Assembly: GCF_024211275.1 (NCBI RefSeq)
Contig: NZ_JAMLDX010000011.1
Span: 1-64,000 of the forward strand
Reading direction: 5' to 3'
From: Sphingomonas tagetis
GTDB lineage: Bacteria > Pseudomonadota > Alphaproteobacteria > Sphingomonadales > Sphingomonadaceae
Length of the DNA stretch: 64,000 nucleotides
The notes beneath the pieces were generated by a model. The model saw only the letters and a list, made by a program, of their open reading frames with translations, was not told the DNA's origin and made no database searches. Numbering within the stretch: the stretch's first letter is position 1; every line of letters starts with the position of its first letter. This document shows positions 1-8,430 of the stretch, piece after piece. The translations under genes were made by a program, and so were the position numbers.

Positions 1-33
1 CATAGTTTGTGTTCAGCAAGGCTGAACCGTGAC

Positions 34-114
34 GGCACCGGCCCGCTCCCCCACCCGGCCGCCCATCAAGGATACGCTGAAGTGGGTGGCCGGGTGGGGG
101 AGCGGGCCGGTGCC
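34..114. repeat. Long inverted repeat (hairpin element), copy 1
   Basis: Arms at 34-65 and 83-114 are 32 bp each and complementary except for one position (a G-T pair). They flank a 17-nt loop that contains TACGCTG. A second copy with nearly the same arms and the same loop core lies at 31944-32021. The element is intergenic, upstream of the small lipoprotein gene. As RNA it would form a very stable GC-rich hairpin. The function is unknown; a dispersed intergenic palindrome or a transcription stop are both possible. Confidence 0.9.
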
Positions 115-202
115 GCATTCGGCGAAGCCGAATCCGACGAAGCGCGGAACCGTTGCGGCTGCCGGTCATTGTGCCCCTGCAATGAACAGGAGGCACAACC
201 CC

Positions 203-469
203 ATGAAGTTTCTGGTGAAAGCCGTAGCGGGCGCCAGCCTGCTGGCGCTGGCCGCGTGCGGCGGCAATGCCGACGACAAGGCGGCCGACAATGTCGAAGC
301 GGCGGCCGAGAATCAGGCCGACGCGCTCGAAGAGGCGGCCGACAACACCACCAACGAGACGATGGAGGACTCGCTCGAACAGCAGGCCGACAAGGTCCGC
401 GAAGCCGGCGAGGACAAGGCCGACGCGATCGACGATGCCGACGACGCGCGGCTCGAGAACCAGCGCTAA
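203..469 (+). CDS. Small alanine- and acid-rich lipoprotein
   Basis: An 88-residue protein with a basic N-terminus, a hydrophobic stretch and a lipobox-like LAAC, so the mature protein would start at Cys19 and be lipid-anchored in the envelope. The rest is low-complexity and helical in character, rich in Ala, Asp and Glu (repeated EAA and KAD patterns). The start is chosen at 203 because AGGAGG lies at 188-193; longer in-frame starts would translate through the upstream hairpin repeat. The stop overlaps the convergent sirtuin stop by 4 nt. Its role is unknown. Confidence 0.75.
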   Translation: MKFLVKAVAGASLLALAACGGNADDKAADNVEAAAENQADALEEAADNTTNETMEDSLEQQADKVREAGEDKADAIDDADDARLENQR

Positions 470-1164
470 CCCAGGAGCGACTCGACCCAGGCGGGGACCA
501 GGTTTCCCGCCGGGCCGAGCCGCGTTTCGGCGAACCAGCCGCTGCCCTCCGACCGCTCGAGATTGAGTTCGAGCGTTTCGGCGCCGTGATAGCGCGCGGT
601 GCGGACGAACCCCGCGGCGGGATAGACCGCGCCGGACGTGCCGATCGAGACGAACAGGTCGGCCTCGCTCAGCGCGTGGTCGATCGCGTCCATTTGATAG
701 GGCATCTCGCCGAAGAACACGACGTCCGGGCGCAGTTCCGCAGCCCCGCACGCCGGGCAGCGGCTCCGCGGCGGTAGCGACTCGGTCCACGGCACCCTCG
801 CATCGCACGCGGCACACAGCGCCGATTTCAATTCGCCATGCATGTGGATCAGCCGCCTCGACCCGGCGCGCTCGTGCAGATCGTCGACATTCTGCGTCAC
901 TAGTAGGAGCTCGCCCGGCCATTCGGCATCGAGCCGGGCGAGCGCAACGTGGGCGGCGTTAGGCTCGACGCTGGCGAGCTTCGCACGGCGCTCGTCGTAG
1001 AAACGGTGCACCAGCACCGAATCATGCGCCAGCGCCTCGGGCGTGCACACATCCTCGACGCGATGCCCCTCCCACAGCCCGCCCGGCCCGCGAAAGGTGG
1101 CGACGCCGCTTTCCGCCGAAATGCCCGCGCCGGTGAGGATGACGATGTTGCGGATTTCGCTCAT
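466..1164 (-). CDS. cobB: NAD-dependent protein deacylase, sirtuin (CobB type)
   Basis: Sirtuins remove acyl groups from lysines using NAD+. This 232-residue protein has the Rossmann NAD motif GAGISAESG (12-20), QNVD (91-94), the catalytic His109 in HMHGE, and four zinc cysteines (117, 120, 136, 139). Tyr56 and Arg59 form the Y-x-x-R pair that in CobB and SIRT5 binds succinyl or malonyl groups, so desuccinylase activity is likely. Its length is normal for bacterial class III sirtuins. It is convergent with the lipoprotein gene, and no partner gene is evident. Confidence 0.93.
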   Translation of the reverse strand: MSEIRNIVILTGAGISAESGVATFRGPGGLWEGHRVEDVCTPEALAHDSVLVHRFYDERRAKLASVEPNAAHVALARLDAEWPGELLLVTQNVDDLHERAGSRRLIHMHGELKSALCAACDARVPWTESLPPRSRCPACGAAELRPDVVFFGEMPYQMDAIDHALSEADLFVSIGTSGAVYPAAGFVRTARYHGAETLELNLERSEGSGWFAETRLGPAGNLVPAWVESLLG

Positions 1165-1199
1165 GCGCGGCGGTTTAGCGGAAGATCGCCGGATATTCT

Positions 1200-1221
1200 C
1201 CCCTCCCGCAAGCGGGTGGGG
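1200..1221. repeat. Short GC palindrome CCCCTCCCGC-AA-GCGGGTGGGG
   Basis: Ten-base arms with one mismatch around AA. It lies in the 59-nt gap between the cobB start and the exonuclease stop. A related palindrome is at 25136-25157, next to the ppsR start. It is probably a dispersed small palindrome or a weak terminator. Confidence 0.5.
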
Positions 1222-1223
1222 AA

Positions 1224-2222
1224 TCAGTCATCCTCATCGTCATAACCGGCCAGCTCGAGCGCCCGGGCCTTGATCTGGCGCTCGCGGCACCAGTGCACCA
1301 GCGCATCCTCGCGGCCGTGCGTCACCCACAGCTCGCGCGGGGCGATCTCGCGGATCGTGCGCGTGAGTTCGTCCCAATCGGCATGATCGGACAGGATCAG
1401 CGGCAGCTCGACATTGCGCTGGCGCGCGCGCTGGCGGACGGTCATCCAGCCTGACGCCATGGCGGTGATCGGATCGGGCAGGCGCCGCGACCAGCGGTCG
1501 TTGAGCGCGCCGGGCGGGCACAGGATGATGCGGCCCTGAAGCTCCTTCTTGGCGACTCCGGTCGCGGGGCGCAGCTCGCCGAGATCGACGCCATGCTCGA
1601 CATAGAGATCGCACAGCCGCTGCAGCGCGCCATGGATGTAGATCGGATCGTCGAAGCCCATGCCGCGCAGCTCGCGGATCACGCGCTGCGCCTTGCCGAG
1701 CGCATAGGCGCCGACCAGAACGCACCGGTCGGGCTCGGCGCGCAGGGCGGCGAGCAATTTGTCGATCTCGTCGGTGGTTTCGGGGTGGCGGAAGACGGGG
1801 AGGCCGAAGGTCGCCTCGGTGATGAACACGTCGCACGGCACCGGCTCGAACGGCGCGCAGGTGGGATCAGGGCGGCGCTTGTAATCGCCCGAGACGACGA
1901 TTCGCTCGCCGCGAAAATCGAGCACGATCTGCGCTGAACCCAGGACATGGCCGGCGGGGACGAAGGTCGCATCGACCTCACCGAGCCGCACCGTCTCGCC
2001 ATAGGCGACCGGACGGCCAGTCTGCGGGCCGTAGCGTGCCTCCATGATCGCCAGCGTCTCGGGCGTCGCCCACACCTCGCCATGCCCGCCGCGGGCGTGA
2101 TCGGCATGGCCGTGCGTCACCAGCGCGCGGGCCTTGGGCTGCGAGGGATCGACCCACGCGTCGGCGGCGGGGATGTGGATTCCCTCCGGATGCGGTTGGA
2201 GCCAGTCGCCGAGCCTTGCCAT
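1224..2222 (-). CDS. Ligase-associated DNA exonuclease (metallo-beta-lactamase fold)
   Basis: A 332-residue beta-lactamase-fold nuclease of the ligase-associated exonuclease family (distant SNM1/Artemis relatives). The metal motif THGHADHARG is near residues 38-47, GHVLGSAQ and SGDYK follow, and the RNA/DNA-processing beta-CASP-like part carries LSDHADW and a late THG. The start is placed at 2222 because the protein aligns from MARLGDW; the open frame runs further upstream but would overlap the helicase. It diverges from the helicase gene by 41 nt. In related genomes this gene sits with an ATP-dependent DNA ligase, which is absent here. Confidence 0.9.
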   Translation of the reverse strand: MARLGDWLQPHPEGIHIPAADAWVDPSQPKARALVTHGHADHARGGHGEVWATPETLAIMEARYGPQTGRPVAYGETVRLGEVDATFVPAGHVLGSAQIVLDFRGERIVVSGDYKRRPDPTCAPFEPVPCDVFITEATFGLPVFRHPETTDEIDKLLAALRAEPDRCVLVGAYALGKAQRVIRELRGMGFDDPIYIHGALQRLCDLYVEHGVDLGELRPATGVAKKELQGRIILCPPGALNDRWSRRLPDPITAMASGWMTVRQRARQRNVELPLILSDHADWDELTRTIREIAPRELWVTHGREDALVHWCRERQIKARALELAGYDDEDD

Positions 2223-2263
2223 CCCTCCTATATGTGCGGGATGCGGCGTTGTTCCCACCCTGG

Positions 2264-4672
2264 ATGAGCGAAGTTCCTGAAATCCTTGGCGACTGGTTCG
2301 CGTCGCGCGGCTGGGTGCCGCGGCGGCACCAACTCGACATGCTCGCGGCCGGACGAGCGGGCCAACATGCGCTGCTGGTCGCGGCGACCGGGGCGGGCAA
2401 GACGCTGGCGGGGTTCCTGCCGACGCTGAGCGAGCTGATCGAGACGCCATCCGAAGGGCTGCACACGCTCTACATCTCGCCATTGAAGGCACTGGCGGTC
2501 GATGTGCAGCGCAATCTGCTGACCCCGATCGAGGAAATGGGCGTCCCGATTCGCGTCGAGACGCGCACCGGCGACACGCCGCACGAGCGCAAGGTCCGCC
2601 AGCGCGCACGGCCGCCACAGATCCTGCTGACCACGCCCGAATCGCTGAGCCTGCTGCTGTCCTATGAGGACAGCTTCACGATGTTCGCTGGCCTCCGGAC
2701 GGTGGTGGTCGACGAGGTCCATGCCTTTGCCACCGGCAAGCGCGGCGATTTGCTCGCGCTCGCCCTTGCCCGGCTTCAGCGGCTGGCGCCGGACATGCGG
2801 CGCGTGGCGCTGTCGGCGACGGTCGCCGATCCCGACGGCTATCGCGCCTGGCTGGCGCCCGATGGCGATATCGATCGCGTAGCGCTGGTGATCGGCGAGA
2901 AGGGCGCGGACCCGGACGTCGCGATCCTGCTACCCGAGGGGCGCGTGCCGTGGTCGGGACATAGCGGCGTCTATGCGATCCCGCAGGTGATGGCGGAGAT
3001 CGAGACGCACAAGACGACGATCGTCTTCTGCAACACGCGCGGGCTGTGCGAGCTGGTCTTCCAGAATCTGTGGAAGGTGAACGAGCTCAAGCTGCCGATC
3101 GGCGTGCACCACGGCAGCCTCAGCCTCGAGGCACGGCGCCGCGCCGAGCAGGCGATGGCCGATGGCAAGCTGCGCGCACTGGTGGCGACGGCGAGCCTCG
3201 ACCTCGGCGTCGACTGGGGCGATGTCGATTGCGTCATCCAGATGGGCGCGCCGAAGGGCAGCTCGCGGCTGTTGCAGCGGATCGGGCGGGCGAATCACCG
3301 GCTGGACGAGCCGTCGGAGGCGGTGCTCGTCCCCGGCAACCGCTTCGAATATCTCGAGGCGCGCGCGGCGTTGGACGCGGTCGAGGCGGGCGAGCTCGAT
3401 CCGGATGTGTTTCGCCCCGGCGCGCTCGACGTGCTGGCGCAGCATGTGATGGGCGTGGCATGCGCCGCCCCGTTCGATGCGGCCGAGCTGCTCGACGAAG
3501 TGCGCGGCGCGCTGCCCTATTCGGCGCTGACCCGCGAAGTGTTCGACCACGTTCTCAACTTCATCGCCGACGGCGGCTATTCGCTGCGCGCCTATGACCG
3601 GTTCAAGCGGCTGACGCAGGACAAGGACGGCCTCTGGCGGGTGACCAAGCCGGCGTTCGTCGCGCAGCACCGGCTCAATGCCGGAATCATCGTCGAAGCG
3701 CCCATGCTCGAGGTGCGTTTCAAGAATGGGCGGCGGCTGGGCAAGGTCGAGGAGGCGTTCGGGTCGTCGCTGTCACCCGGCGACACCTTCTTCTTCGCCG
3801 GGCTGGCGCTGGAGGTCGAAAGGATCGAGCTGACCGACGTGATCGTGCGCGCGACGTCGAAACAGGCGCGCTTCGTGTCCTATATGGGCGCACGGCTGGC
3901 GATCACCTCCACCCTGGCCGACCGGGTGCGACGGTTCTTCGCAAACCCCGCGGAATGGCAGCGCTTTCCTGCGGATGTCCGCGAATGGCTGGAGGTGCAG
4001 GCACGGCGCTCGCAGCTGCCCCAGCTCGGGCAATTGCTGGTCGAGACCTTCCCGCACGAGGGGCGGCACCATATGGTCGCCTACAGCTTCGAGGGCTGGA
4101 ACGCGCACCAGTCGCTCGGCATGCTGGTGACGCGGCGGATGGAGGCTTTAGGCCTGAAGCCGATCGGCTTCGTCGCCAACGACTATGCGCTCGCGGTCTA
4201 TGGGCTGGAGAAGATCACCGATCCCGCCGCATTGTTCTCGCCCGACATCCTCGAACATGAGTTCGTCGACTGGGTGCAGGGTTCGGCGCTGCTCAAGCGC
4301 GCGTTTCGTGAGGTGGCGATCATCGGCGGGCTGGTCGAGCGGCAGCAGCCGGGCAAGAAGAAGACCGGGCGTCAGGTCACCTTCTCGACCGACCTGATCT
4401 ATGACGTGCTGCGCAAGTACGAGCCCGATCACCTGCTGCTGCGCGCGGCCTGGGCCGATGCGCGGGCGCGGATGACCGATGTCGGGCGATTGGCGCGATT
4501 GCTCGATACCGCGGCGGAGCAGATCGTCCATGTCGATCTGCCGCGCGTCAGCCCGATGGCGGTGCCGGTGCTGATCATGATCGGGCGCGAGCGCGTGGCG
4601 ACGGGCGCGGTCGAGGACGAGCTGCTGATCGAGGCCGAGGCATTGGCGGTCGAGGCGATGCGGATCGACTGA
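2264..4672 (+). CDS. Ligase-associated DEXH-box helicase (Lhr-like)
   Basis: An 802-residue superfamily 2 helicase of the Lhr-related, ligase-associated DNA damage response family. It has Walker A ATGAGKT (41-47), DEVH (150-153), LSAT (183-186) and a motif VI-like QRIGRANHR, followed by the winged-helix and Lhr C-terminal regions. The start MSEVPEIL is preferred over an in-frame start 48 nt upstream that would overlap the divergent exonuclease. It presumably unwinds damaged DNA together with the flanking exonuclease and PdeM. The ligase gene usually found in this cluster is missing from the window. Confidence 0.92.
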   Translation: MSEVPEILGDWFASRGWVPRRHQLDMLAAGRAGQHALLVAATGAGKTLAGFLPTLSELIETPSEGLHTLYISPLKALAVDVQRNLLTPIEEMGVPIRVETRTGDTPHERKVRQRARPPQILLTTPESLSLLLSYEDSFTMFAGLRTVVVDEVHAFATGKRGDLLALALARLQRLAPDMRRVALSATVADPDGYRAWLAPDGDIDRVALVIGEKGADPDVAILLPEGRVPWSGHSGVYAIPQVMAEIETHKTTIVFCNTRGLCELVFQNLWKVNELKLPIGVHHGSLSLEARRRAEQAMADGKLRALVATASLDLGVDWGDVDCVIQMGAPKGSSRLLQRIGRANHRLDEPSEAVLVPGNRFEYLEARAALDAVEAGELDPDVFRPGALDVLAQHVMGVACAAPFDAAELLDEVRGALPYSALTREVFDHVLNFIADGGYSLRAYDRFKRLTQDKDGLWRVTKPAFVAQHRLNAGIIVEAPMLEVRFKNGRRLGKVEEAFGSSLSPGDTFFFAGLALEVERIELTDVIVRATSKQARFVSYMGARLAITSTLADRVRRFFANPAEWQRFPADVREWLEVQARRSQLPQLGQLLVETFPHEGRHHMVAYSFEGWNAHQSLGMLVTRRMEALGLKPIGFVANDYALAVYGLEKITDPAALFSPDILEHEFVDWVQGSALLKRAFREVAIIGGLVERQQPGKKKTGRQVTFSTDLIYDVLRKYEPDHLLLRAAWADARARMTDVGRLARLLDTAAEQIVHVDLPRVSPMAVPVLIMIGRERVATGAVEDELLIEAEALAVEAMRID

Positions 4673-4713
4673 TCGCGATTGCGGCACGGCTCGCAGAGGC
4701 GTATTATCGCCCG

Positions 4714-5685
4714 ATGCTGCCGCGTATTCTCGCGCCTGCGCTGATCGCCCTTTGCGCCGCTCCGGCCGTGCCACGGGAAATTGCGGTGCCGCCATTGCAG
4801 GGGGCGGAGGAGCCGGCGACCGACATGGCGCTGGGCGAACTCGCCAGCCGCATGACCGTGCCGGTCTCGATCAACGGCAGCGCGCCGCAGCCCTTCGTGA
4901 TCGACACTGGCGCCGAGCGCTCGGTGATCTCGCGCCAGTTCGCCGGCCAGCTCGGCCTCGCCGCCGGCCCCAATGTACGGCTGACCACGATGACCGGCGA
5001 GACGCGCGTCGGGACGGTGGTGATCCCGTCGCTGACCGTCGGGCCGGTGCGTGACGAGCGCGCCTTCCACGCGCCGGCGCTGGAGGCGCGGCACATGGGC
5101 GCGCACGGCCTGCTCGGGATCGAGCAGCTGCGTCAGCACATGATCTCCATCGATTTCGACGCCGGCAAGATCAGCCTGCGCAAGTCGCGGCGCGAGGGCG
5201 GCCGCCCCGACCCCACGCCGCGCGCCACCGACGAGATCATCGTCACTGCGCGCAACCGCTTGGGGCAGCTGATCGTCACCGAGGCCGAGTTCGAGGGCCA
5301 CAAGGTCACCGTGGTGATCGACACCGGATCGCAGATCAGCATGGGCAATCTGGCGCTGCAACGGCGGCTGCGGCGCATCCCGCTCAAGGGGCCGATCGAG
5401 ATGACCAGCGTCACCGGCGAGAAGCTCACGGTGAACTATCACGTCGCGGAGCGGATGAAGCTCGGCAATGTCGAGCTGTCCGGGGTGCCGGTGGCGTTCG
5501 CCGACATCCCCCCGTTCGGGCGCTTCGGCCTCGCCAAGCGCCCCGCGCTGATGCTGGGGATGGACGCGATGCGCGGGTTCCGCCGAGTCGAGATCGATTT
5601 CCCCGAGCGCAAGATCCGCCTGCTGGTGCCGAGCGGTCCGCGGGTGCCGCGGCGCCGGCCCGACCGGGCGACGCGGCTGACTTGA
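4714..5685 (+). CDS. Double retropepsin-like aspartic protease, exported
   Basis: A 323-residue protein with an N-terminal signal-like hydrophobic segment (about 1-20) and two retropepsin-like domains. The active-site triplets are DTG 64-66 (in VIDTGAERS) and DTG 203-205 (in VIDTGSQIS), each followed by the usual hydrophobic-Gly strand (GLLGIE and LMLGMD). Two half-sites in one chain suggest an intramolecular pseudodimer resembling pepsin-like enzymes. It sits between the helicase and pdeM genes on the same strand, an insertion into the repair cluster. The substrate is unknown. Confidence 0.85.
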   Translation: MLPRILAPALIALCAAPAVPREIAVPPLQGAEEPATDMALGELASRMTVPVSINGSAPQPFVIDTGAERSVISRQFAGQLGLAAGPNVRLTTMTGETRVGTVVIPSLTVGPVRDERAFHAPALEARHMGAHGLLGIEQLRQHMISIDFDAGKISLRKSRREGGRPDPTPRATDEIIVTARNRLGQLIVTEAEFEGHKVTVVIDTGSQISMGNLALQRRLRRIPLKGPIEMTSVTGEKLTVNYHVAERMKLGNVELSGVPVAFADIPPFGRFGLAKRPALMLGMDAMRGFRRVEIDFPERKIRLLVPSGPRVPRRRPDRATRLT

Positions 5686-5716
5686 CGCGAGTCCGGCGCG
5701 CGGCGATAGCGGCGGC

Positions 5717-6379
5717 ATGGTTCCCTTTTCGTTCGCCGGTCATGAACTGTGCGCGTTGCCCGAAGGCGCGCTCTACTGGCCGGCGCGGCGCGCGCTGATC
5801 GTTGCCGACCTGCATTTCGAAAAAGCCAGCTGGTTCGCCAAAGGCGGTCAGATGCTGCCGCCTTACGACACGCTCGACACGCTGGCGGCGGTCGCGGCGC
5901 TGGTCGAGCGCACGGCGGCGCGCGAGCTGTGGTGCCTGGGCGACAGCTTCCACGATTCGGCGGGGTGCGAGCGCTTGCAGCCCGATGCGCGCGCGGCGCT
6001 CACCACGCTGACCGGCGCGGTGCGCTGGGTTTGGATCACCGGCAATCACGACGCGGCACTGACCGACCATTGTGGCGGGGAAATCGTCGAGGAGGCCGAG
6101 GTCGACGGGCTGCTGCTGCGCCACGAGGCCGAGCCGGGCGAGCCGCGCCCCGAACTGTCCGGCCATTTCCACCCCAAGCTACGCGTCAAGCTGCGCGGGC
6201 GGCCGGTGTCGCGGCGCTGCTTCGTGGCGACTTCGACCAAGCTGATCCTGCCGGCATTCGGCGCGCTGACCGGCGGCCTCGACGCGGCGCATCCCGAGAT
6301 CGTGCGTGCGGTCGGGCGCGGCGCGGAGGCGCTGGTGCCGCTGAGCGACCGCCTGCTGCGCTTCCCGATCGCGGCGTAG
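5717..6379 (+). CDS. pdeM: Ligase-associated DNA repair endonuclease PdeM
   Basis: A 220-residue calcineurin-like metallophosphoesterase of the PdeM family (ligase-associated DNA damage response endonuclease). Metal-binding motifs are D31-L-H33, GDSFHD (75-80), GNHD (109-112) and GHFHP (149-153), the complete two-metal set. With the upstream helicase and exonuclease it forms three of the four genes of the ligase-associated repair module. It follows the retropepsin gene by 31 nt in the same direction. Confidence 0.92.
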   Translation: MVPFSFAGHELCALPEGALYWPARRALIVADLHFEKASWFAKGGQMLPPYDTLDTLAAVAALVERTAARELWCLGDSFHDSAGCERLQPDARAALTTLTGAVRWVWITGNHDAALTDHCGGEIVEEAEVDGLLLRHEAEPGEPRPELSGHFHPKLRVKLRGRPVSRRCFVATSTKLILPAFGALTGGLDAAHPEIVRAVGRGAEALVPLSDRLLRFPIAA

Positions 6380-6406
6380 GTTTGCGCGCCTCACGGCGCG
6401 TCAAAC

Positions 6407-7078
6407 TCAACCGATCAGCTTCGCCACCTCGGCGAAATCATGCGCGATGTCATGGACGCCGATCGCGCGCAGCCGCTGGTCATGACTGGCGCCGCAATGG
6501 CTGCCCGCGCACAGCCCGACAACATGCGCGCCGGAGGCAACCGCGCCGGTCGCGCCGACCGGCGAATCCTCGAGGATCACGCAGCGCGCGATGTCCACAC
6601 CGAGCGCCGCGGCGGCGTGAAGATAGATGTCCGGCGCAGGCTTGCCGCGGCTGACATGCTCGCGGCCGGAAAAGATGCGGCCCTCGAACGCGTCGCGCAG
6701 CCCGAGATGGTCGAGATGCGCGGTGATCCACGCGGTCGAGCTCGACGAAGCAATCGCGCGAGGCAGCGAATCGGGCAACGACCGCACAAAAGCGATCGCG
6801 CCGCCCACCGCGGCGATGCCTTCGGCCAGCACGCGCTGGTTCTCAGCCTCGCGCACCTCATGAAATTCCGGCGGCAGCTCGCGCCCGATCCAGCGCTCGA
6901 TCGCTTCGATGAATTCGGCGCCGGCGAGCCCCATGAACTTGTCCATCGAGTCCTGCGGACTCGTCGGATGGCCGATTTCGGTGAGATAGTCGGCGATCTG
7001 GCGGTTACCCTCAAACTCGCTTTCGAGCAGTACGCCGTCGAAATCGAACAGGATCGCGTCGAACCGCGTCACGATCAT
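6407..7078 (-). CDS. HAD-family phosphatase (beta-phosphoglucomutase/GPH-like)
   Basis: A 223-residue haloacid dehalogenase-like hydrolase. Motif I DFDGVLLES has the nucleophile Asp12 and Asp14, motif II is a Ser in IASSSS, motif III a Lys in the GKPAPD region, and motif IV ILEDSPVG. A helical cap is inserted after motif I (subclass I), as in sugar-phosphate phosphatases and mutases. The start at 7078 overlaps the yggS stop by 4 nt (ATGA), so the two are co-translated. The substrate cannot be read from sequence. Confidence 0.88.
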   Translation of the reverse strand: MIVTRFDAILFDFDGVLLESEFEGNRQIADYLTEIGHPTSPQDSMDKFMGLAGAEFIEAIERWIGRELPPEFHEVREAENQRVLAEGIAAVGGAIAFVRSLPDSLPRAIASSSSTAWITAHLDHLGLRDAFEGRIFSGREHVSRGKPAPDIYLHAAAALGVDIARCVILEDSPVGATGAVASGAHVVGLCAGSHCGASHDQRLRAIGVHDIAHDFAEVAKLIG

Positions 7079-7743
7079 GCGCGCGATCCGAACAAGGCCG
7101 TGCCGACGCGAACATGCGTCGCGCCGATCGTCACTGCGGTCTCGAAATCGTCGGACATGCCCATGCTGAGGCCGGTCAGGCCCTGATCGCGGGCGAGCTT
7201 CGCCAGCAGCGCGAAATAGGGGGCCGAGTCGAGCTCGAACGGCGGCACCGCCATCAGGCCGGCGACGGGCAGCCCGGCAGCACGCGCTTGCGCGAGCAAG
7301 GCCGGGAGATCGGCGACCGCGCAGCCACCCTTTTGCGGCTCGTCGCCGATATTGACCTGGATGAAGCAAGGCGGGCGGCGATCCGCCTTGTCCATCGCGT
7401 TGGCCAGCGCGGTGACGAGCGAGGGACGGTCCACCGAATGGATCGCGTCGAACAGCGCGACCGCATCCTCGGCCTTGTTCGACTGGAGCTGGCCGACAAG
7501 GTGCAGTTCCACCCCCGAAGTCGTCTCGCGCAACTCAGGCCATTTGGCGGCGGCTTCCTGCACGCGATTCTCGCCGAACACGCGCTGGCCGGCCTCGATC
7601 AGCGGGCGGATCGCGCTCGCGTCATGCGTCTTGGAAATCGCGATCAGCTGCACATCGGCGGGATCGCGCTGCGCGAGCGTGGCCGCACGGGCGATGCGGT
7701 CATGAATGTCGGAAAGGCGCGAGTCGGCGGTGTCGGACGGCAT
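7075..7743 (-). CDS. YggS-family pyridoxal phosphate homeostasis protein
   Basis: A 222-residue PLP-binding protein of the YggS/PLPBP family, a TIM barrel that buffers pyridoxal phosphate and influences amino acid metabolism. Lys38 in AISKTH is the PLP Schiff-base lysine; FGENRVQE, HLVGQLQSNK and SMGMSDDFE are family signatures. The start at 7743 is preferred to one 45 nt upstream, because homology begins at about this point and the region is divergent to the ThiE-like gene. It lies upstream of the HAD gene in one operon. Confidence 0.92.
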   Translation of the reverse strand: MPSDTADSRLSDIHDRIARAATLAQRDPADVQLIAISKTHDASAIRPLIEAGQRVFGENRVQEAAAKWPELRETTSGVELHLVGQLQSNKAEDAVALFDAIHSVDRPSLVTALANAMDKADRRPPCFIQVNIGDEPQKGGCAVADLPALLAQARAAGLPVAGLMAVPPFELDSAPYFALLAKLARDQGLTGLSMGMSDDFETAVTIGATHVRVGTALFGSRA

Positions 7744-7765
7744 GCGCGCGGCTATAGGTGGCGCA

Positions 7766-8311
7766 ATGCGCCGCCGCCACCCCTCCACGCTGCAAGCCGA
7801 ATTGCCCCGGCGCTGGCTGATGACCGACGAGCGGATGGGCGAGGCGCTGTGGGACGCGCTGGCACGGCTGCCCAGGGGATCGGGCGTGGTGTTTCGCCAT
7901 TATTCGCTGCCGCTGGCCGAACGAAAGGCGTTGCTGGGCAAGGTCGCGCGCATCGCACGCGCGCGGCGGCTGCTATTGGTGACTGCCGGATCGGCGCGCT
8001 TTGGACCGGCGGCCGGAAGCCATGGCCGCCATCGCGGCGCGCTGACCGCACCGGCCCATTCACGACGCGAGGCAATTGCGGCGATCCGGGCAGGCGCGAC
8101 GCTGCTGTTCGCATCACCCGTTCACGCCACTCGCTCACACCCCGGCGCGCGCGCACTCGGCCCAGTGCGACTCGGGCTGATGATTCGCGGGCTAGGCGTC
8201 CCGGTGATAGCGCTCGGCGGCATGGACGAGCGGCGCTGGCGCGCGCTCAGGCCGCTCGGCGTTCAGGGCTGGGCGGGAATCGATGCGTGGATGCGGCAGC
8301 CTCCCACATAA
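7766..8311 (+). CDS. ThiE/TenI-like thiamine phosphate synthase family protein
   Basis: A 181-residue protein resembling the thiamine phosphate synthase TIM barrel. PRGSGVVFRHY, LLFASPVHATRSHPG and PVIALGGMDERR correspond to conserved strands. The N-terminus is short and some pyrophosphate-binding residues of true ThiE are not obvious, so it may be a TenI-like or diverged member. It diverges from yggS with a 22-nt gap. No other thiamine gene is nearby. Confidence 0.75.
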   Translation: MRRRHPSTLQAELPRRWLMTDERMGEALWDALARLPRGSGVVFRHYSLPLAERKALLGKVARIARARRLLLVTAGSARFGPAAGSHGRHRGALTAPAHSRREAIAAIRAGATLLFASPVHATRSHPGARALGPVRLGLMIRGLGVPVIALGGMDERRWRALRPLGVQGWAGIDAWMRQPPT

Positions 8312-8312
8312 C

Positions 8313-8403
8313 CGTCATGCTGAACTTGTTTCAGCATCCACCGCGCAACAAGCGACTTAGCCGCTTGGGGAGAAGCGAATCCTGAAACAAGTTCAGGATG
8401 ACG
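8313..8403. repeat. Inverted repeat with CTGAACTTGTTTCAG arms
   Basis: Arms at 8313-8337 and 8379-8403 are 25 bp with two mismatches, separated by 41 nt. The core CTGAACTTGTTTCAG is a motif I recall as a common dispersed intergenic repeat in sphingomonads and related Alphaproteobacteria. It lies between the convergent ThiE-like gene and the outer-membrane protein gene and may act as a bidirectional transcription stop. Confidence 0.8.
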
Positions 8404-8430
8404 AGCTTACGGCTGGGCCGGTGTGCGGTC

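Noticed and set aside
1..33. Short palindrome GTTCAGC-AAG-GCTGAAC at 11-27 as a terminator
   Set aside because: The stem is only 7 bp and no T-run follows on either strand; the gene to the left is outside the window.
29..202. N-terminal extension of the small lipoprotein through the first hairpin repeat
   Set aside because: It would translate the palindrome and bury the signal peptide; AGGAGG and the lipobox support the start at 203.
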